In this document: one piece after another, positions 1-8,425 of the stretch
Layout: every line of letters starts with the position of its first letter
How positions within the stretch are numbered: the stretch's first letter is position 1
DNA from: Qipengyuania gelatinilytica
Lineage (GTDB): Bacteria; Pseudomonadota; Alphaproteobacteria; Sphingomonadales; Sphingomonadaceae
Direction: 5' to 3'
Assembly (NCBI RefSeq): GCF_019711315.1
Contig: NZ_CP081294.1
Coordinates: forward strand, 186,001-250,000
DNA: 64,000 nt
The notes under the pieces: model-generated
Databases searched by the model: none
What the model was told of the DNA's origin: nothing
Seen by the model: only the letters and a program-made list of their open reading frames with translations
Translations under genes and position numbers: made by a program

Positions 1-2
1 AC

Positions 3-338
3 CAGTCGGCAGGAGCAAGGGTCGCCATCGCTACCGCAGCCTTCGAATTCTATGCGCAGGCCTTTGCGGAGAGGCTTGGAGTGGAGACGCTCATCGCAAC
101 CCGTTGGGACGGGATGAGCATACCCGGAGGCAATTGCTATGGCGATGCCAAGCGGCGCCGGGTCGAGGAATGGCTGGGAGCGCCTGCAAGCGACACCCGG
201 ATGCGCTTCGTCAGCGACAGCTTCGCCGACGAACCGCTGCTCGATCTGGCGCAAGACCCGGTTTTCGTGACCACGAGCGGCGCAAAGCGTGACCGGGCAC
301 TAGCCAAGGGCTGGAAGGTGATCGACGGCGAAGGCTAG
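3..338 (+). CDS. HAD-IB family phosphatase, C-terminal fragment
   Basis: The reading frame is open from the window edge, so only the last 111 residues of a longer protein are seen. They carry the two C-terminal motifs of haloacid-dehalogenase phosphatases of the phosphoserine-phosphatase type: the conserved Lys in GDAKRRRVEEWL (motif III) and the acidic SDSFADEPLL (motif IV, which binds Mg). The catalytic DxDxT motif would lie upstream of the window. An internal GTG at 81 is not the true start, since homologous-looking sequence (ATAAFEFYAQAFAERLG) continues before it. The stop overlaps by 4 bases the stop of the convergent glycosyltransferase gene. The neighbours suggest a phosphatase step in synthesis of a surface polyol-phosphate or glycan, which is inference. 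Confidence 0.75.
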   Translation, partial: QSAGARVAIATAAFEFYAQAFAERLGVETLIATRWDGMSIPGGNCYGDAKRRRVEEWLGAPASDTRMRFVSDSFADEPLLDLAQDPVFVTTSGAKRDRALAKGWKVIDGEG

Positions 339-1417
339 AGCGCGCGGAGCCGTTCTACACAATGTGCGCCGATCTCGTCGAAGCGCTCCTTTGAAAAACG
401 CTCCCGCACCCGGTCTCGCACGGCGATGCCCATCGCGTGCAGCTGGTCGGGGCGCGACAGCAGGTCCTGTAGCGCGTCCGCAAGACTGGTGGCACTTCCT
501 ACGGCGAAGGTGCGTCCATATGCGGGATTGTCGACCGTGTAGGGCATCTCGCCGGTGCGTGAGACAATGACCGGCAGGCCCGCCTGCATGGCCTCGTGCG
601 CGGCGATGCAAAAGCCTTCGCGTCGTGATGGCTGGAGATAGAGGTGCAGTCCGGCCAGGAACTGCGCCGGATCATCTGCAAAGCCGGTAAATTCCAGGTT
701 GTCGATCCCGAACTCCTGCGCCCTCTGCCGCAAGGCTGTCTCGTCTTGGCCGCTACCTGCAATCTCGATCCGATAGGGGGTAGGGGGCACGAAGCCACGC
801 GCCTTGAGCGTTGCGAGGGCATCGATCAGGATATCGTAGCCCTTGGCCGGGTGGAGCCGGCCGAGACTGCCCAAACGCAAGACTTCGCCCTGCTTCCACG
901 CCGATGATTGCGGTGCCTGCAGGTCGGCGGCAAAGATCGGCCAGGTCACGAGGTCTTCCGGAGCCACGCCGAGACGTTCGCGCGTGAGGTCGGCCACCTG
1001 TGCGCTGTCCGCCACCCAGAAGACCGACTTGCCGGCACGCCACTTCAGCAGGCGCTCGTTCCACGGCTTGAGGAAGGCGTTATGCTGCCAGCTTACGACG
1101 GGGAGCCTGAGTTTGGCGCCGGCGATCTGGCCGAGCAATGTGGCCCTCGTCAGCGAGGTCCAGATCGCGTCAGCCTTCCACTCGTGCGCCTGTTCCTTGA
1201 TCCATCCCAGTGCCGCAAAGTGGTCTGTTTGCCCGCCGTCGCGCACGACAGGTTCGACGCCCTGTGCAGCCAGGCGCGGGATCGCCTTGCCGTTGCGCCG
1301 GGTGAGCGCGAATACACGCACCTCGGCGCCTGCCTTCTGCAAGGCGTGGACGATAATGGGCAGGGGGGACTGGGCGCCTCCGCCTTCCACCGAATTGATG
1401 AAATAGGCGATCCGCAT
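335..1417 (-). CDS. GT4 family glycosyltransferase
   Basis: This 360-residue GT-B protein starts MRIAYFINSVEGGGAQ, the typical N-terminal strand and Gly-rich loop of retaining GT4 enzymes. The donor-binding half contains LGRLHPAKGYDILIDAL and the EX7E element EGFCIAAHE (about residues 267-275), followed by AGLPVIVSRTG, which contacts the sugar nucleotide. It should transfer a sugar from an NDP-sugar to a lipid-linked or surface glycan at the cytoplasmic face of the inner membrane. I chose the ATG at 1417 because it begins the conserved domain and lies 4 bases after the upstream gene's stop, implying one operon. Longer in-frame starts would run through the upstream gene. Sugar specificity cannot be read from the sequence. 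Confidence 0.88.
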   Translation of the reverse strand: MRIAYFINSVEGGGAQSPLPIIVHALQKAGAEVRVFALTRRNGKAIPRLAAQGVEPVVRDGGQTDHFAALGWIKEQAHEWKADAIWTSLTRATLLGQIAGAKLRLPVVSWQHNAFLKPWNERLLKWRAGKSVFWVADSAQVADLTRERLGVAPEDLVTWPIFAADLQAPQSSAWKQGEVLRLGSLGRLHPAKGYDILIDALATLKARGFVPPTPYRIEIAGSGQDETALRQRAQEFGIDNLEFTGFADDPAQFLAGLHLYLQPSRREGFCIAAHEAMQAGLPVIVSRTGEMPYTVDNPAYGRTFAVGSATSLADALQDLLSRPDQLHAMGIAVRDRVRERFSKERFDEIGAHCVERLRAL

Positions 1418-1421
1418 CGCC

Positions 1422-2594
1422 TCAGGCGCCTTTCGACCGGATGGCCGTCGCGATAGCCTGTGCCGCGCGCGTCGAGGCCGGAGTGTCCGACAGCGCGAAT
1501 GTCTGGGAGATGAGGTCTTCCTGCGCAGGTTTGAACCGGGCGGCGGTTTGAGCCCAGTCCGGCAGTTCCTTTGCAAGCTCCTCGATCGATCCGACGCTTG
1601 GTCCAGTGCCAAGGAAGGGAAGGGTTTCGCGACCTTGGTCGGCCAGCGCTCCGTTGGGGTCGAGCAGGAATACAGCGCGGGGCCGGACAAGAAATTCGTA
1701 CAATTGGCTCGACGCGTCGCCGATATAGGCATCTGCACCAAGCATGTAGCTCATGTCGAACAGGCGCGGTCCATCGACGTCTACCAGCACGTTTGGCGCC
1801 GCAAGAGCGGACTCCGGCACGTCAGGACGACGCTTGGCCAGCTTGTACTCGGGCGAGACATGCATGGTCTTGCGGAACAGCATGACATGCGGAGCGAAGA
1901 TCAGGTTGTAGGCCTGGCCCTCCTCGCTGGCAAACCACTCGAGCAGCTGCGGCCCCGCCTCATACCAGCTCGACAGGTAGGGGTCGAAATGCGGGTTGTA
2001 GACGAAGGTGGGGCGATCATTGTCGAAGAAGCGCGGGCGTGCGGTCAGGTCTATCCGTTCGAACTTGGAATAGCCGGTAACCTCGATACGCGCGGGTTCG
2101 ACACCGTTGGCGGCAAGCTGCGCGGCCATTTTCGGACCGGCAACGAGGCTCAGGTCGAACTTGCGATGATCGGGATGGAATGTGACGCTTCGATCGCCGG
2201 TTCCGTGCGGGACCCGGACGAAGAGAGGGGCGCGGGAGGGGCCGAGCCTCTCCTTTACCCGGAGGCAGGTCCGTTCGGTGGAAATGACCGCATCGCTCTC
2301 TTCAAAGAGCTTCTCGTGCACGCGAAGCCGCGCGAGCCGCGATGCCGGAAGGATCCGGTCGAATACCCGGGCCGCGCCGCCCAGCACGGGGGGGAGGTCC
2401 AGCTCGGTCCACGTAAGCTTGGCAGCATCGGCAGGATCGATCAGCACCAGTATCCTCTGCCTGATCGCATCTCCTGCAAACGCCACGACTGTTTCTATGT
2501 CTTCGTGCTCGCGCGCCATTGCGGCGGCGACCGGCGCCAGATGGGCAACCTGGTGAGCGGCATCGTGGTTGAAGAGGAACAGGGCGCGCTGCAT
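1422..2594 (-). CDS. CDP-glycerol glycerophosphotransferase-like (TagF-like) protein
   Basis: This 390-residue predicted cytosolic protein has a GT-B-like layout. The N-terminal half begins MQRALFLFNHDAAHQV. The C-terminal half resembles teichoic acid polyol-phosphate transferases: YNPHFDPYLSSWYEAG, then LIFAPHVMLF with a conserved His, then the signature-like ADAYIGDASSQLYEFL, comparable to the D-Y-SS-x-x-F segment of TagB/TagF proteins. The expected role is transfer of a glycerol- or other polyol-phosphate from a CDP donor onto a glycan. In a Gram-negative this points to a phosphopolymer or phosphoglycerol decoration. The ATG at 2594 matches the start of the conserved region; an in-frame start 13 codons upstream is possible. 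It is co-transcribed with the downstream glycosyltransferase. The family call is moderately sure, the substrate unknown. Confidence 0.6.
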   Translation of the reverse strand: MQRALFLFNHDAAHQVAHLAPVAAAMAREHEDIETVVAFAGDAIRQRILVLIDPADAAKLTWTELDLPPVLGGAARVFDRILPASRLARLRVHEKLFEESDAVISTERTCLRVKERLGPSRAPLFVRVPHGTGDRSVTFHPDHRKFDLSLVAGPKMAAQLAANGVEPARIEVTGYSKFERIDLTARPRFFDNDRPTFVYNPHFDPYLSSWYEAGPQLLEWFASEEGQAYNLIFAPHVMLFRKTMHVSPEYKLAKRRPDVPESALAAPNVLVDVDGPRLFDMSYMLGADAYIGDASSQLYEFLVRPRAVFLLDPNGALADQGRETLPFLGTGPSVGSIEELAKELPDWAQTAARFKPAQEDLISQTFALSDTPASTRAAQAIATAIRSKGA

Positions 2595-2753
2595 CGCGCG
2601 GCCACCGGATAGGCATTGCGACGCGCCATGCAAGGGCTTTCGCGCGCGAAGCTATTTGCCATTTGCCTACTATCGACTAGGGGTCCGGCCAAGCAGTACG
2701 CCGGCGGCAAGTCCCCGGACCAATCGAAGCAACATTTGCGAGGACCCTTTGCC

Positions 2754-4085
2754 ATGGAGACGGACAAGACGATCCGCCCCCGGCGTAACGGCTTGGCAAA
2801 TATCCTAAAAAATGTCGCATGGCTGCTGGGCGGCAAGGGCTTCGGTGCTGTCTGTTCGATTGCCTATCTCGCGATCCTGTCACGTTCGCTCGGCCTCAAG
2901 GATTTCGGCCACTTTTCGCTGATCTTCGCGACTGCGCTGGCGCTCGTGGCGCTGGCCAGCTTCCAGACATGGCAGACGGTCGTGAAGTTTGGCGCGGAGC
3001 CAGTCCACGAGAAGGACTGGACCCGTTTCGGGCGATTGATCTGGCTGTGCGGCGGTATCGACGTTGCAGGCGCGATCGTCGGCTGCCTCGTGGCAGCAGC
3101 GGTATTCTACGGCTTTGGTGGCATGCTGGAGCTCAATCCCCGCTATATCGATGTCGCCTTCTGGTTCGCCTGCGCGCTCCTGTGGTCGCGAATGACGACT
3201 CCGAATGGGATCGTACGCGTTCTGGACCGCTTCGACCTGGGTATTTACGTGGAGGCGGTGGTCCCTGCCGGGCGACTGCTGGCTTCGCTCGTCATCGTGA
3301 TCGTGGGGCCTACGGTCGAGCGTTTCCTTTTCGCATGGGCGTTCTTCGACCTGCTGGTAGGGCTGCTTTACTGGATCGTAGCGTGGCGTCTTGTGCCCGA
3401 AGCGCTCCACCACCGCCACTTCGGCTTTGGCCGCGATACTCTGGTAGTCAATGAACGATTACCGCAGTTCTTCGCTGTGACCTATTTTTCGTCGACACTG
3501 GATGCCTTGTACAAACAAGGGCCATTGCTGGCGGTCGGCTATTTCCTCGGCACCAGCGCTGCCGGCCTCTACCGTTTGGCCGACCAGCTGGCACAGGGTA
3601 TCGGCAAGCTTTCCGGGCTCATGGCCCGGGCGATCTTCCCGGAATTTGCCGTGGCGAGGACGACTCACTCGGCGGACCTGTTCCGCAGGCTCGTGCGCCA
3701 GACCACGCTAATCGCTGCAGGGGGCGGTGCTGTGGTTACGCTACTTGCAGTATTCCTCGGCGAACCCCTGTTGTTGCTGATCGGCGGTGAAGCCTATGTG
3801 CGCGGTGCCGCAATCCTCATCCCGCTGGCGATCGGTGCCTCGTTCGAGCTGGCATCGGTGACCTATGAGCCGCTGCTCTATTCGACCGGACATGCGATCT
3901 ATCCGCTGATCATACGGGCGCTGGCCCTCGTGGTCCTGACTGTCGGTATCCTCGCGCTGGTGCATCTCGGCCCGATCGGGGTCGGTATTGCAGTGGCTTG
4001 CGGGCTTGCCGTCCTGTGGATTGTGATGAGCATTACGGTTCGCCGGGTGATGAAGAATTTCGTCCGCACGGAATCGGCTCAGTGA
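2754..4085 (+). CDS. Wzx-like oligosaccharide flippase (polysaccharide transporter family)
   Basis: This 443-residue integral membrane protein has about 12 hydrophobic segments and a short basic N-terminus (METDKTIRPRRNGLANIL). The opening WLLGGKGFGAVCSIAYLAIL and SRSLGLKDFGHFSLIFA are typical of MATE/MVF-type flippases that move undecaprenyl- or lipid-linked glycans across the inner membrane. I chose the ATG at 2754 because the flippase homology begins there. The in-frame extension upstream (from 2616) reads through the divergent promoter region and has no family-like sequence. It is divergent from the two transferases and is followed, with a 4-base overlap, by the nucleotidyltransferase, so it fits export of a cell-surface glycan or phosphopolymer. 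Confidence 0.85.
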   Translation: METDKTIRPRRNGLANILKNVAWLLGGKGFGAVCSIAYLAILSRSLGLKDFGHFSLIFATALALVALASFQTWQTVVKFGAEPVHEKDWTRFGRLIWLCGGIDVAGAIVGCLVAAAVFYGFGGMLELNPRYIDVAFWFACALLWSRMTTPNGIVRVLDRFDLGIYVEAVVPAGRLLASLVIVIVGPTVERFLFAWAFFDLLVGLLYWIVAWRLVPEALHHRHFGFGRDTLVVNERLPQFFAVTYFSSTLDALYKQGPLLAVGYFLGTSAAGLYRLADQLAQGIGKLSGLMARAIFPEFAVARTTHSADLFRRLVRQTTLIAAGGGAVVTLLAVFLGEPLLLLIGGEAYVRGAAILIPLAIGASFELASVTYEPLLYSTGHAIYPLIIRALALVVLTVGILALVHLGPIGVGIAVACGLAVLWIVMSITVRRVMKNFVRTESAQ

Positions 4086-4876
4086 GCTCGCGAGGGACGC
4101 TGGAAGCGGCGGCATTAGTTCTTGCGGGCACGCGTCCCGGCGGAGATCCCTTCGCCGCTGCCCAGGGCGTGGCGCACAAGTCGCTAATCAAGATCGACGG
4201 TAAAACCTTGCTGGAACGGGTCATGCTCGCTTTGCGGGAGGCCGGCGTTTCGCGCATCGGTGTGAGCTGCGACGAGGGGCCGGTCGCGGACCTCGCACGC
4301 GGACTGGGCGCACAGGTGATCCCGACGGGAAGGGGGCCCAGCGCCAGTGTCCTATCGGGATTCGAAGTCCTTGGGGCTCCGCTGATAGTCACCACCAGCG
4401 ACCACGCCCTGCTCCAGCCAGGCTGGATTGGCGAGCTGGTCGACGGGACTCCGGAGGATGCCGACCTGTCTGTCATGCTCGCCGAGCGGGCAACCGTTCA
4501 AAGGGCTATGCCGGAGAGCAAACGTACATATCTGCGCTTTGCCGACGGACATTGGTCGGGATGCAATCTGTTCTACCTGCAATCACCTGAAGCGCGCCGT
4601 GCGATCGATACCTGGTCGATGGTCGAGGCCGACCGCAAGCGGCCGTGGCGTATCGCTGCGCGGCTCGGTGTGGGGACGCTCCTCTCGATGCTTCTGGGAC
4701 GCCTCACCATTGCGGAAGGGCTTGCGCGCCTCGGTGACAAGATCGGTGTCCAGGCAGCGCTGGTATCCGCTAGCAACGGGCTTGCAGCGGTCGACGTCGA
4801 CAAGCAGGCGGATCTCGATGCCGTCAGGGCATTGATAGCACGCGAGAAGGAAGGGTCTTCCGCAAATCCGGTTTGA
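4082..4876 (+). CDS. MobA-like nucleotidyltransferase domain protein
   Basis: This 264-residue protein has a GT-A nucleotidyltransferase fold. The N-terminal ALVLAGTRPGGDPFAAA is a divergent form of the LAGGxGxR loop, followed by KSLIKIDGKTLLERV, which corresponds to K-P-L-x-x-x-x-G-x-P in the family. VTTSDHALL (about residues 101-109) takes the place of the metal-binding Asp region. It would activate a phosphate ester (sugar-1-P or polyol-P) with NTP. The GTG start at 4082 overlaps the flippase stop as GTGA, which argues for translational coupling and excludes the longer in-frame start inside the flippase gene. With the HAD phosphatase and TagF-like gene it suggests nucleotide-activated polyol metabolism, which is inference. 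Confidence 0.75.
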   Translation: MSSRGTLEAAALVLAGTRPGGDPFAAAQGVAHKSLIKIDGKTLLERVMLALREAGVSRIGVSCDEGPVADLARGLGAQVIPTGRGPSASVLSGFEVLGAPLIVTTSDHALLQPGWIGELVDGTPEDADLSVMLAERATVQRAMPESKRTYLRFADGHWSGCNLFYLQSPEARRAIDTWSMVEADRKRPWRIAARLGVGTLLSMLLGRLTIAEGLARLGDKIGVQAALVSASNGLAAVDVDKQADLDAVRALIAREKEGSSANPV

Positions 4877-4914
4877 CGCTAAGCTGCTCTTTCGGGTCGC
4901 GGCCGGAGAGCAGG

Positions 4915-5550
4915 ATGGGAATCAAGCGATTCTACGATGCGCATGTCATGCCGCGCCTCATCACCCTCGCGTGCGGCCAGAAGGGCATCGAGGAGCGGCG
5001 GCGCGCCGTGGTCCCTTTGGCACAAGGCAAGGTCTTTGAACTTGGTTGCGGCGGGGGGCTCAATCAGCCGCTTTACGATGGCGAGAAAGTAACCTCCTTC
5101 GCCGGTATCGATCCGCACGAGAAATTGCTCAGCGGCGCCCGTGAGCGCGCGGAGGCGCGTGGATGGGAACATGATATTCGTCAGGGATATGGCGAGAATA
5201 TCCCTTTCCCCGACAGCAGCTTCGACACCGCCGTCTGCACCTACACGCTGTGCTCGGTAGAAGATCCCGCCAAGGTACTGGAAGAACTTCGCCGTGTATT
5301 GAAGCCGCGCGGCAGGTTGCTGTTTCTCGAGCACGGGAAATCTCCCGAAGCATCGGTTGCCCGATGGCAGGAGCGGATCGAGCCTGTCTGGAAGCCAATG
5401 GCTGGGGGCTGCCACCTGACACGTCCGATTGGCTCATCGCTACGTGCGGCCGGGTTCGAGGTCGAACCGATGGGGCAGGCCTATCTCGACAAAGCGCCGA
5501 AGATCATGGGTTGGATGGAATGGGGTGTGGCCCGCAGAGCCGGCGCCTGA
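4915..5550 (+). CDS. Class I SAM-dependent methyltransferase (UbiE/Methyltransf_11 type)
   Basis: This 211-residue protein has motif I VFELGCGGGLNQPLY at about residues 40-54, the acidic ribose-binding loop FAGIDPHEKL, the post-motif ENIPFPDSSFDTAVCTYTLC, and LKPRGRLLFLEHG. This is the layout of small Methyltransf_11 enzymes related to thiol or phospholipid methyltransferases. The ATG at 4915 follows GGAGAGCAGG, a good ribosome-binding site; a TTG at 4873 overlapping the previous stop is possible but adds 14 unconserved residues. It ends the (+) strand surface-polymer group, 51 bases before the convergent RNase E gene. The substrate is unknown. Confidence 0.82.
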   Translation: MGIKRFYDAHVMPRLITLACGQKGIEERRRAVVPLAQGKVFELGCGGGLNQPLYDGEKVTSFAGIDPHEKLLSGARERAEARGWEHDIRQGYGENIPFPDSSFDTAVCTYTLCSVEDPAKVLEELRRVLKPRGRLLFLEHGKSPEASVARWQERIEPVWKPMAGGCHLTRPIGSSLRAAGFEVEPMGQAYLDKAPKIMGWMEWGVARRAGA

Positions 5551-5588
5551 AAAAACCGCTCCCCGCTCGCCATTGGCTGAGCGGGGAG
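5550..5588 (-). terminator. Rho-independent terminator of the RNase E gene
   Basis: A perfect 10-bp inverted repeat (CTCCCCGCTC at 5559-5568, GAGCGGGGAG at 5579-5588) has a 10-base loop. On the (-) strand it is followed by a run of six T (5550-5555). It lies 14 bases after the rne stop codon, so it terminates that transcript. On the (+) strand there is no T-run, so it is a poor terminator for the methyltransferase gene. Confidence 0.85.
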
Positions 5589-5601
5589 GGGGTAGTCCTG
5601 A

Positions 5602-8322
5602 TTATTCGCCGAAGGTGCGCTGCCACCAGCCGCGCTTGGCCTTGCCGGCGGCGCCATCTTCGGAGGTCGTCTCCGCTTCCGCGGTCTGAGCCGCTTTGTC
5701 GGGACCGGCTACGACAGCCATGTCCTCTTTCACCTGTTCTGCGACTTCCGCACTGTCCGCTGCCGGAGCCTTCTTCTTGCGGGTCCGCTTGGGCTTGGGC
5801 GCTTCTTCGGTAGTCTCAGTCTCAGTCTCAGCCTCAGCCGGTTCGGCTTCTACCTTCTTCTTGCGCGTGCGCTTGGGCTTGGGAGCTTCCTCGGTTGCCT
5901 CTTCAGGCGTAGCCTCGGTATCGGCCTTCTTTTTGCGCGTCCGCTTGGGCTTGGGACCCTCTTCAGCTTCATCGGTCGCCTTGTCGTCGGCGGGAGCCTC
6001 GTCAGCCTTCTTCTTGCGACGTGGTGCGCGCTTCTTGGGCTTTTCCTCGGCTGCGGCTTCGGCAGTTTCGGGCGAGTCGTCCGGACCGGCCACGACGGCC
6101 ATGTCTTCCTCGACCTGTTGTGAAACTTCCTCGAGCTTCTCGGCGTCTTCTGCCGTTACTTCGCCGCCATTGCCGCGACCGCGACCGCGACCTCCGCGAC
6201 GGCGTCCGCCCCGGCGACGACGCTTCTTCGGCTTGTCCTCACCATCGTCCTCTTCGTCGGAAGTTTCCTCGTCGGCATCGTCCGATGCATCGTCCTGGTC
6301 GTCGCCACCTTCGCGGTTCTTGTTGCGACCGCGGCCACCACGGCGACGGCGACGCTTCTTGCGCGGACGATCGTCGTCCTCATCCTCTTCAGAGGTTTCG
6401 ATGTCGTCGTCTTCTTCCTCGTCGTCGCTATCGTCGACGAGCGTTTCGAACTTGGGTGCGTCCTTGGGCTTGGGCCCATGGCTCGAGACGGCCATCTTGG
6501 CGCCTTCGTCCTCGCCTTCCGGCACCACTTCCACCGAGACACCGTACAGGCTCTCGATTTCCATGAGTTCCTGGCGCTTCTCGTTCAGGAGATAGACCGC
6601 AGCTTCGGTGCTTGCCGCGAGGCGAATACGCGTCCCCTTGCCCTTGGCTGCTTCCTCTTCGATGAGGCGCAGCGCCGACAGGCCCGCCGAGCTGGCGGTG
6701 CGGACGAGGCCCGTACCGTCGCAGTGCGGGCATTCGCGGGTGGTTGCTTCGAGCACGCCGGTGCGCAGGCGCTGGCGGCTCATTTCCATCAGGCCGAAGC
6801 TCGAGATACGGCCCACCTGGATGCGCGCGCGGTCGCTCTTGAGAGCATCCTTCATGGCGCGCTCGACCTTGCGGGTGTTCGAGTGATGCTCCTGGTCGAT
6901 GAAGTCGATCACGACCAGGCCGGCCATGTCGCGCAGGCGCAGCTGGCGGGCGATTTCCTTTGCCGCCTCCAGATTGGTGTGGAGCGCGGTCTGCTCGATA
7001 TTGTGCTCCTTGGTGGAGCGGCCCGAGTTGATGTCGATCGAGACAAGTGCCTCGGTCGGATTGATCACGAGGTAGCCGCCCGATTTGAGCTGCACCACCG
7101 GATCGTACATCGCCTTCAGCTGGTCTTCGGCGCCGTAACGCTGGAACAGCGGCACCGGATCGGCATATTGCTTCACCCGGCGCGCGTGGCTGGGCATGAG
7201 CATCTTCATGAAGGCCTTGGCAGACTTGTAGCCTTCCTCGCCCTCGACGACGACTTCCTCGATATCGCGATTGTAGATGTCGCGGATGGCTCGCTTGATC
7301 AGGTCGCTGTCGGAATGGATCAGCGCAGGCGCTGCAGAGCCCAGCGTTTTCTCGCGGATCTCGTCCCACAGGCGAGCGAGATAGTCGAAGTCACGCTTGA
7401 TTTCGGTCTTGGTGCGGCTGAGGCCCGCGGTGCGGACGATCAGGCCCATGGTTTTGGGCAGGCTGAGGTCGGACACCACTTGCTTGAGGCGCTTGCGGTC
7501 GCTCGCCGAGTTGATCTTGCGGCTGATGCCACCGCCGTGGCTGCTGTTCGGCATGAGGACCGTATAGCGACCGGCGAGGCTGAGATAGGTCGTGAGGGCA
7601 GCGCCCTTGTTGCCGCGCTCTTCCTTGACGACCTGCACCAGCAGCACTTGGCGGCGCTGGATGACGTCCTGGATCTTGTACTTGCGACGCAGCGCCATGC
7701 GCTTGGCGCGCGCTTCGTCGACTTCCTTGGCGCGGGTGCGGCCCTTGCCCTGGCGACGTCCGCGACCACGGCGGCCGCGGCCTTGCGGCTTGGAGTCAGC
7801 GTCATCCTCCTCGGAATCGTCGCTGTCGTCGTCTTCCTCGTCTTCGTCACCGTCGAGCTGGCCTTCCTCGATCGTGGCGACCTCGTCCTTGTCGGAGGTG
7901 TCGACTTCCTCGAGGCCGTCTTCGGCGAGGTCTTCGGCGAGAGCTTCGGCACTTTCGTCCTCGGCGTCATACTCGTCGCCGGGCATTTCGCCGCGCTCTT
8001 CCTCTTCGGCGCGCAGGCGTTGCTCTTCTTCGGCAACTTCGGCTTCGGCCGCGAGCAGCGCTTCGCGATCTTCCTTGGGGATCTGGTAATAATCGGGGTG
8101 GATTTCGCTGAAGGCGAGGAAGCCGTGGCGGTTGCCGCCGAAATCGACGAAGGCCGCCTGAAGCGAAGGTTCTACCCGGGTTACCTTGGCGAGGTAGATA
8201 TTGCCCTTGATCTGCCGCTTGTCTGCAGATTCGAAATCGAATTCCTCAATCCGGTTTCCCTTGAGGACTGCCACCCGGGTCTCTTCCTGGTGGCGCGCGT
8301 CGATGAGCATGCGCGTTGCCAT
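5602..8322 (-). CDS. rne: Ribonuclease E (RNase E/G family endoribonuclease)
   Basis: This 906-residue protein is the scaffold of the RNA degradosome, cutting single-stranded AU-rich RNA with a preference for 5'-monophosphate ends. The N-terminus (MATRMLIDARHQEETRVAVL) and S1 domain are split by a long acidic then basic insertion (about residues 85-210), as is common in alphaproteobacterial RNase E. The catalytic DNase I-like region includes SIDINSGRSTKEHN and VVIDFIDQEHHSN, and the zinc-link CPHCDGTG is intact. The C-terminal third is disordered, with acidic and Arg-rich blocks, three copies of PKPKRTRKKK, two copies of EDMAVVAGPD, and the ending KRGWWQRTFGE. In Caulobacter a GWW motif at this place binds PNPase. 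I chose the ATG at 8322 because it begins the family-conserved N-terminus. Confidence 0.95.
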   Translation of the reverse strand: MATRMLIDARHQEETRVAVLKGNRIEEFDFESADKRQIKGNIYLAKVTRVEPSLQAAFVDFGGNRHGFLAFSEIHPDYYQIPKEDREALLAAEAEVAEEEQRLRAEEEERGEMPGDEYDAEDESAEALAEDLAEDGLEEVDTSDKDEVATIEEGQLDGDEDEEDDDSDDSEEDDADSKPQGRGRRGRGRRQGKGRTRAKEVDEARAKRMALRRKYKIQDVIQRRQVLLVQVVKEERGNKGAALTTYLSLAGRYTVLMPNSSHGGGISRKINSASDRKRLKQVVSDLSLPKTMGLIVRTAGLSRTKTEIKRDFDYLARLWDEIREKTLGSAAPALIHSDSDLIKRAIRDIYNRDIEEVVVEGEEGYKSAKAFMKMLMPSHARRVKQYADPVPLFQRYGAEDQLKAMYDPVVQLKSGGYLVINPTEALVSIDINSGRSTKEHNIEQTALHTNLEAAKEIARQLRLRDMAGLVVIDFIDQEHHSNTRKVERAMKDALKSDRARIQVGRISSFGLMEMSRQRLRTGVLEATTRECPHCDGTGLVRTASSAGLSALRLIEEEAAKGKGTRIRLAASTEAAVYLLNEKRQELMEIESLYGVSVEVVPEGEDEGAKMAVSSHGPKPKDAPKFETLVDDSDDEEEDDDIETSEEDEDDDRPRKKRRRRRGGRGRNKNREGGDDQDDASDDADEETSDEEDDGEDKPKKRRRRGGRRRGGRGRGRGNGGEVTAEDAEKLEEVSQQVEEDMAVVAGPDDSPETAEAAAEEKPKKRAPRRKKKADEAPADDKATDEAEEGPKPKRTRKKKADTEATPEEATEEAPKPKRTRKKKVEAEPAEAETETETTEEAPKPKRTRKKKAPAADSAEVAEQVKEDMAVVAGPDKAAQTAEAETTSEDGAAGKAKRGWWQRTFGE
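5770..5957 (-). repeat. Three basic PKPKRTRKKK repeats in the RNase E tail
   Basis: Within rne the decapeptide PKPKRTRKKK is encoded three times (about 5770-5797, 5856-5883 and 5930-5957 on the (-) strand), separated by Glu/Thr/Ala-rich linkers. A related block, KPKKRAPRRKKK, lies further upstream near 6010-6045. The DNA of the copies is similar but not identical, so they look like old duplications kept by selection, plausibly as RNA-binding arginine/lysine patches. Confidence 0.75.
5815..5838 (-). repeat. Hexanucleotide tandem repeat in rne
   Basis: Four consecutive hexamers occur here (CTCAGT twice, CTCAGC twice on the + strand), encoding alternating Glu and Thr/Ala codons in the RNase E linker. 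Each unit is two codons, so gain or loss of a unit by slippage would keep the frame. Confidence 0.7.
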
Positions 8323-8390
8323 TGATAATTCTCCATGCGCGGCGGGGCGGGGCATGCCCGCCGTTCCTGCCGCGCTTCATTGTGGGAAAT

Positions 8391-8415
8391 CCGCTTGCCC
8401 AATAAGGGCTTGCGG
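8391..8415 (-). promoter_or_regulatory. Stem-loop in the rne 5' leader
   Basis: CCGCTTGCCC (8391-8400) and GGGCTTGCGG (8406-8415) pair as two 4-bp GC helices around a symmetric 2x2 internal loop, with a 5-base apical loop. It is 69-93 bases upstream of the RNase E start and lacks a T-run, so it is not a terminator. In other bacteria rne leaders contain stem-loops that RNase E itself cleaves for autoregulation; that role here is inference. Confidence 0.45.
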
Positions 8416-8425
8416 CATTCGTAGG

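Noticed and set aside
6478..8325. 615-codon frame antisense to RNase E
   Set aside because: It mirrors the acidic/basic repeats of RNase E and has no signature of its own.
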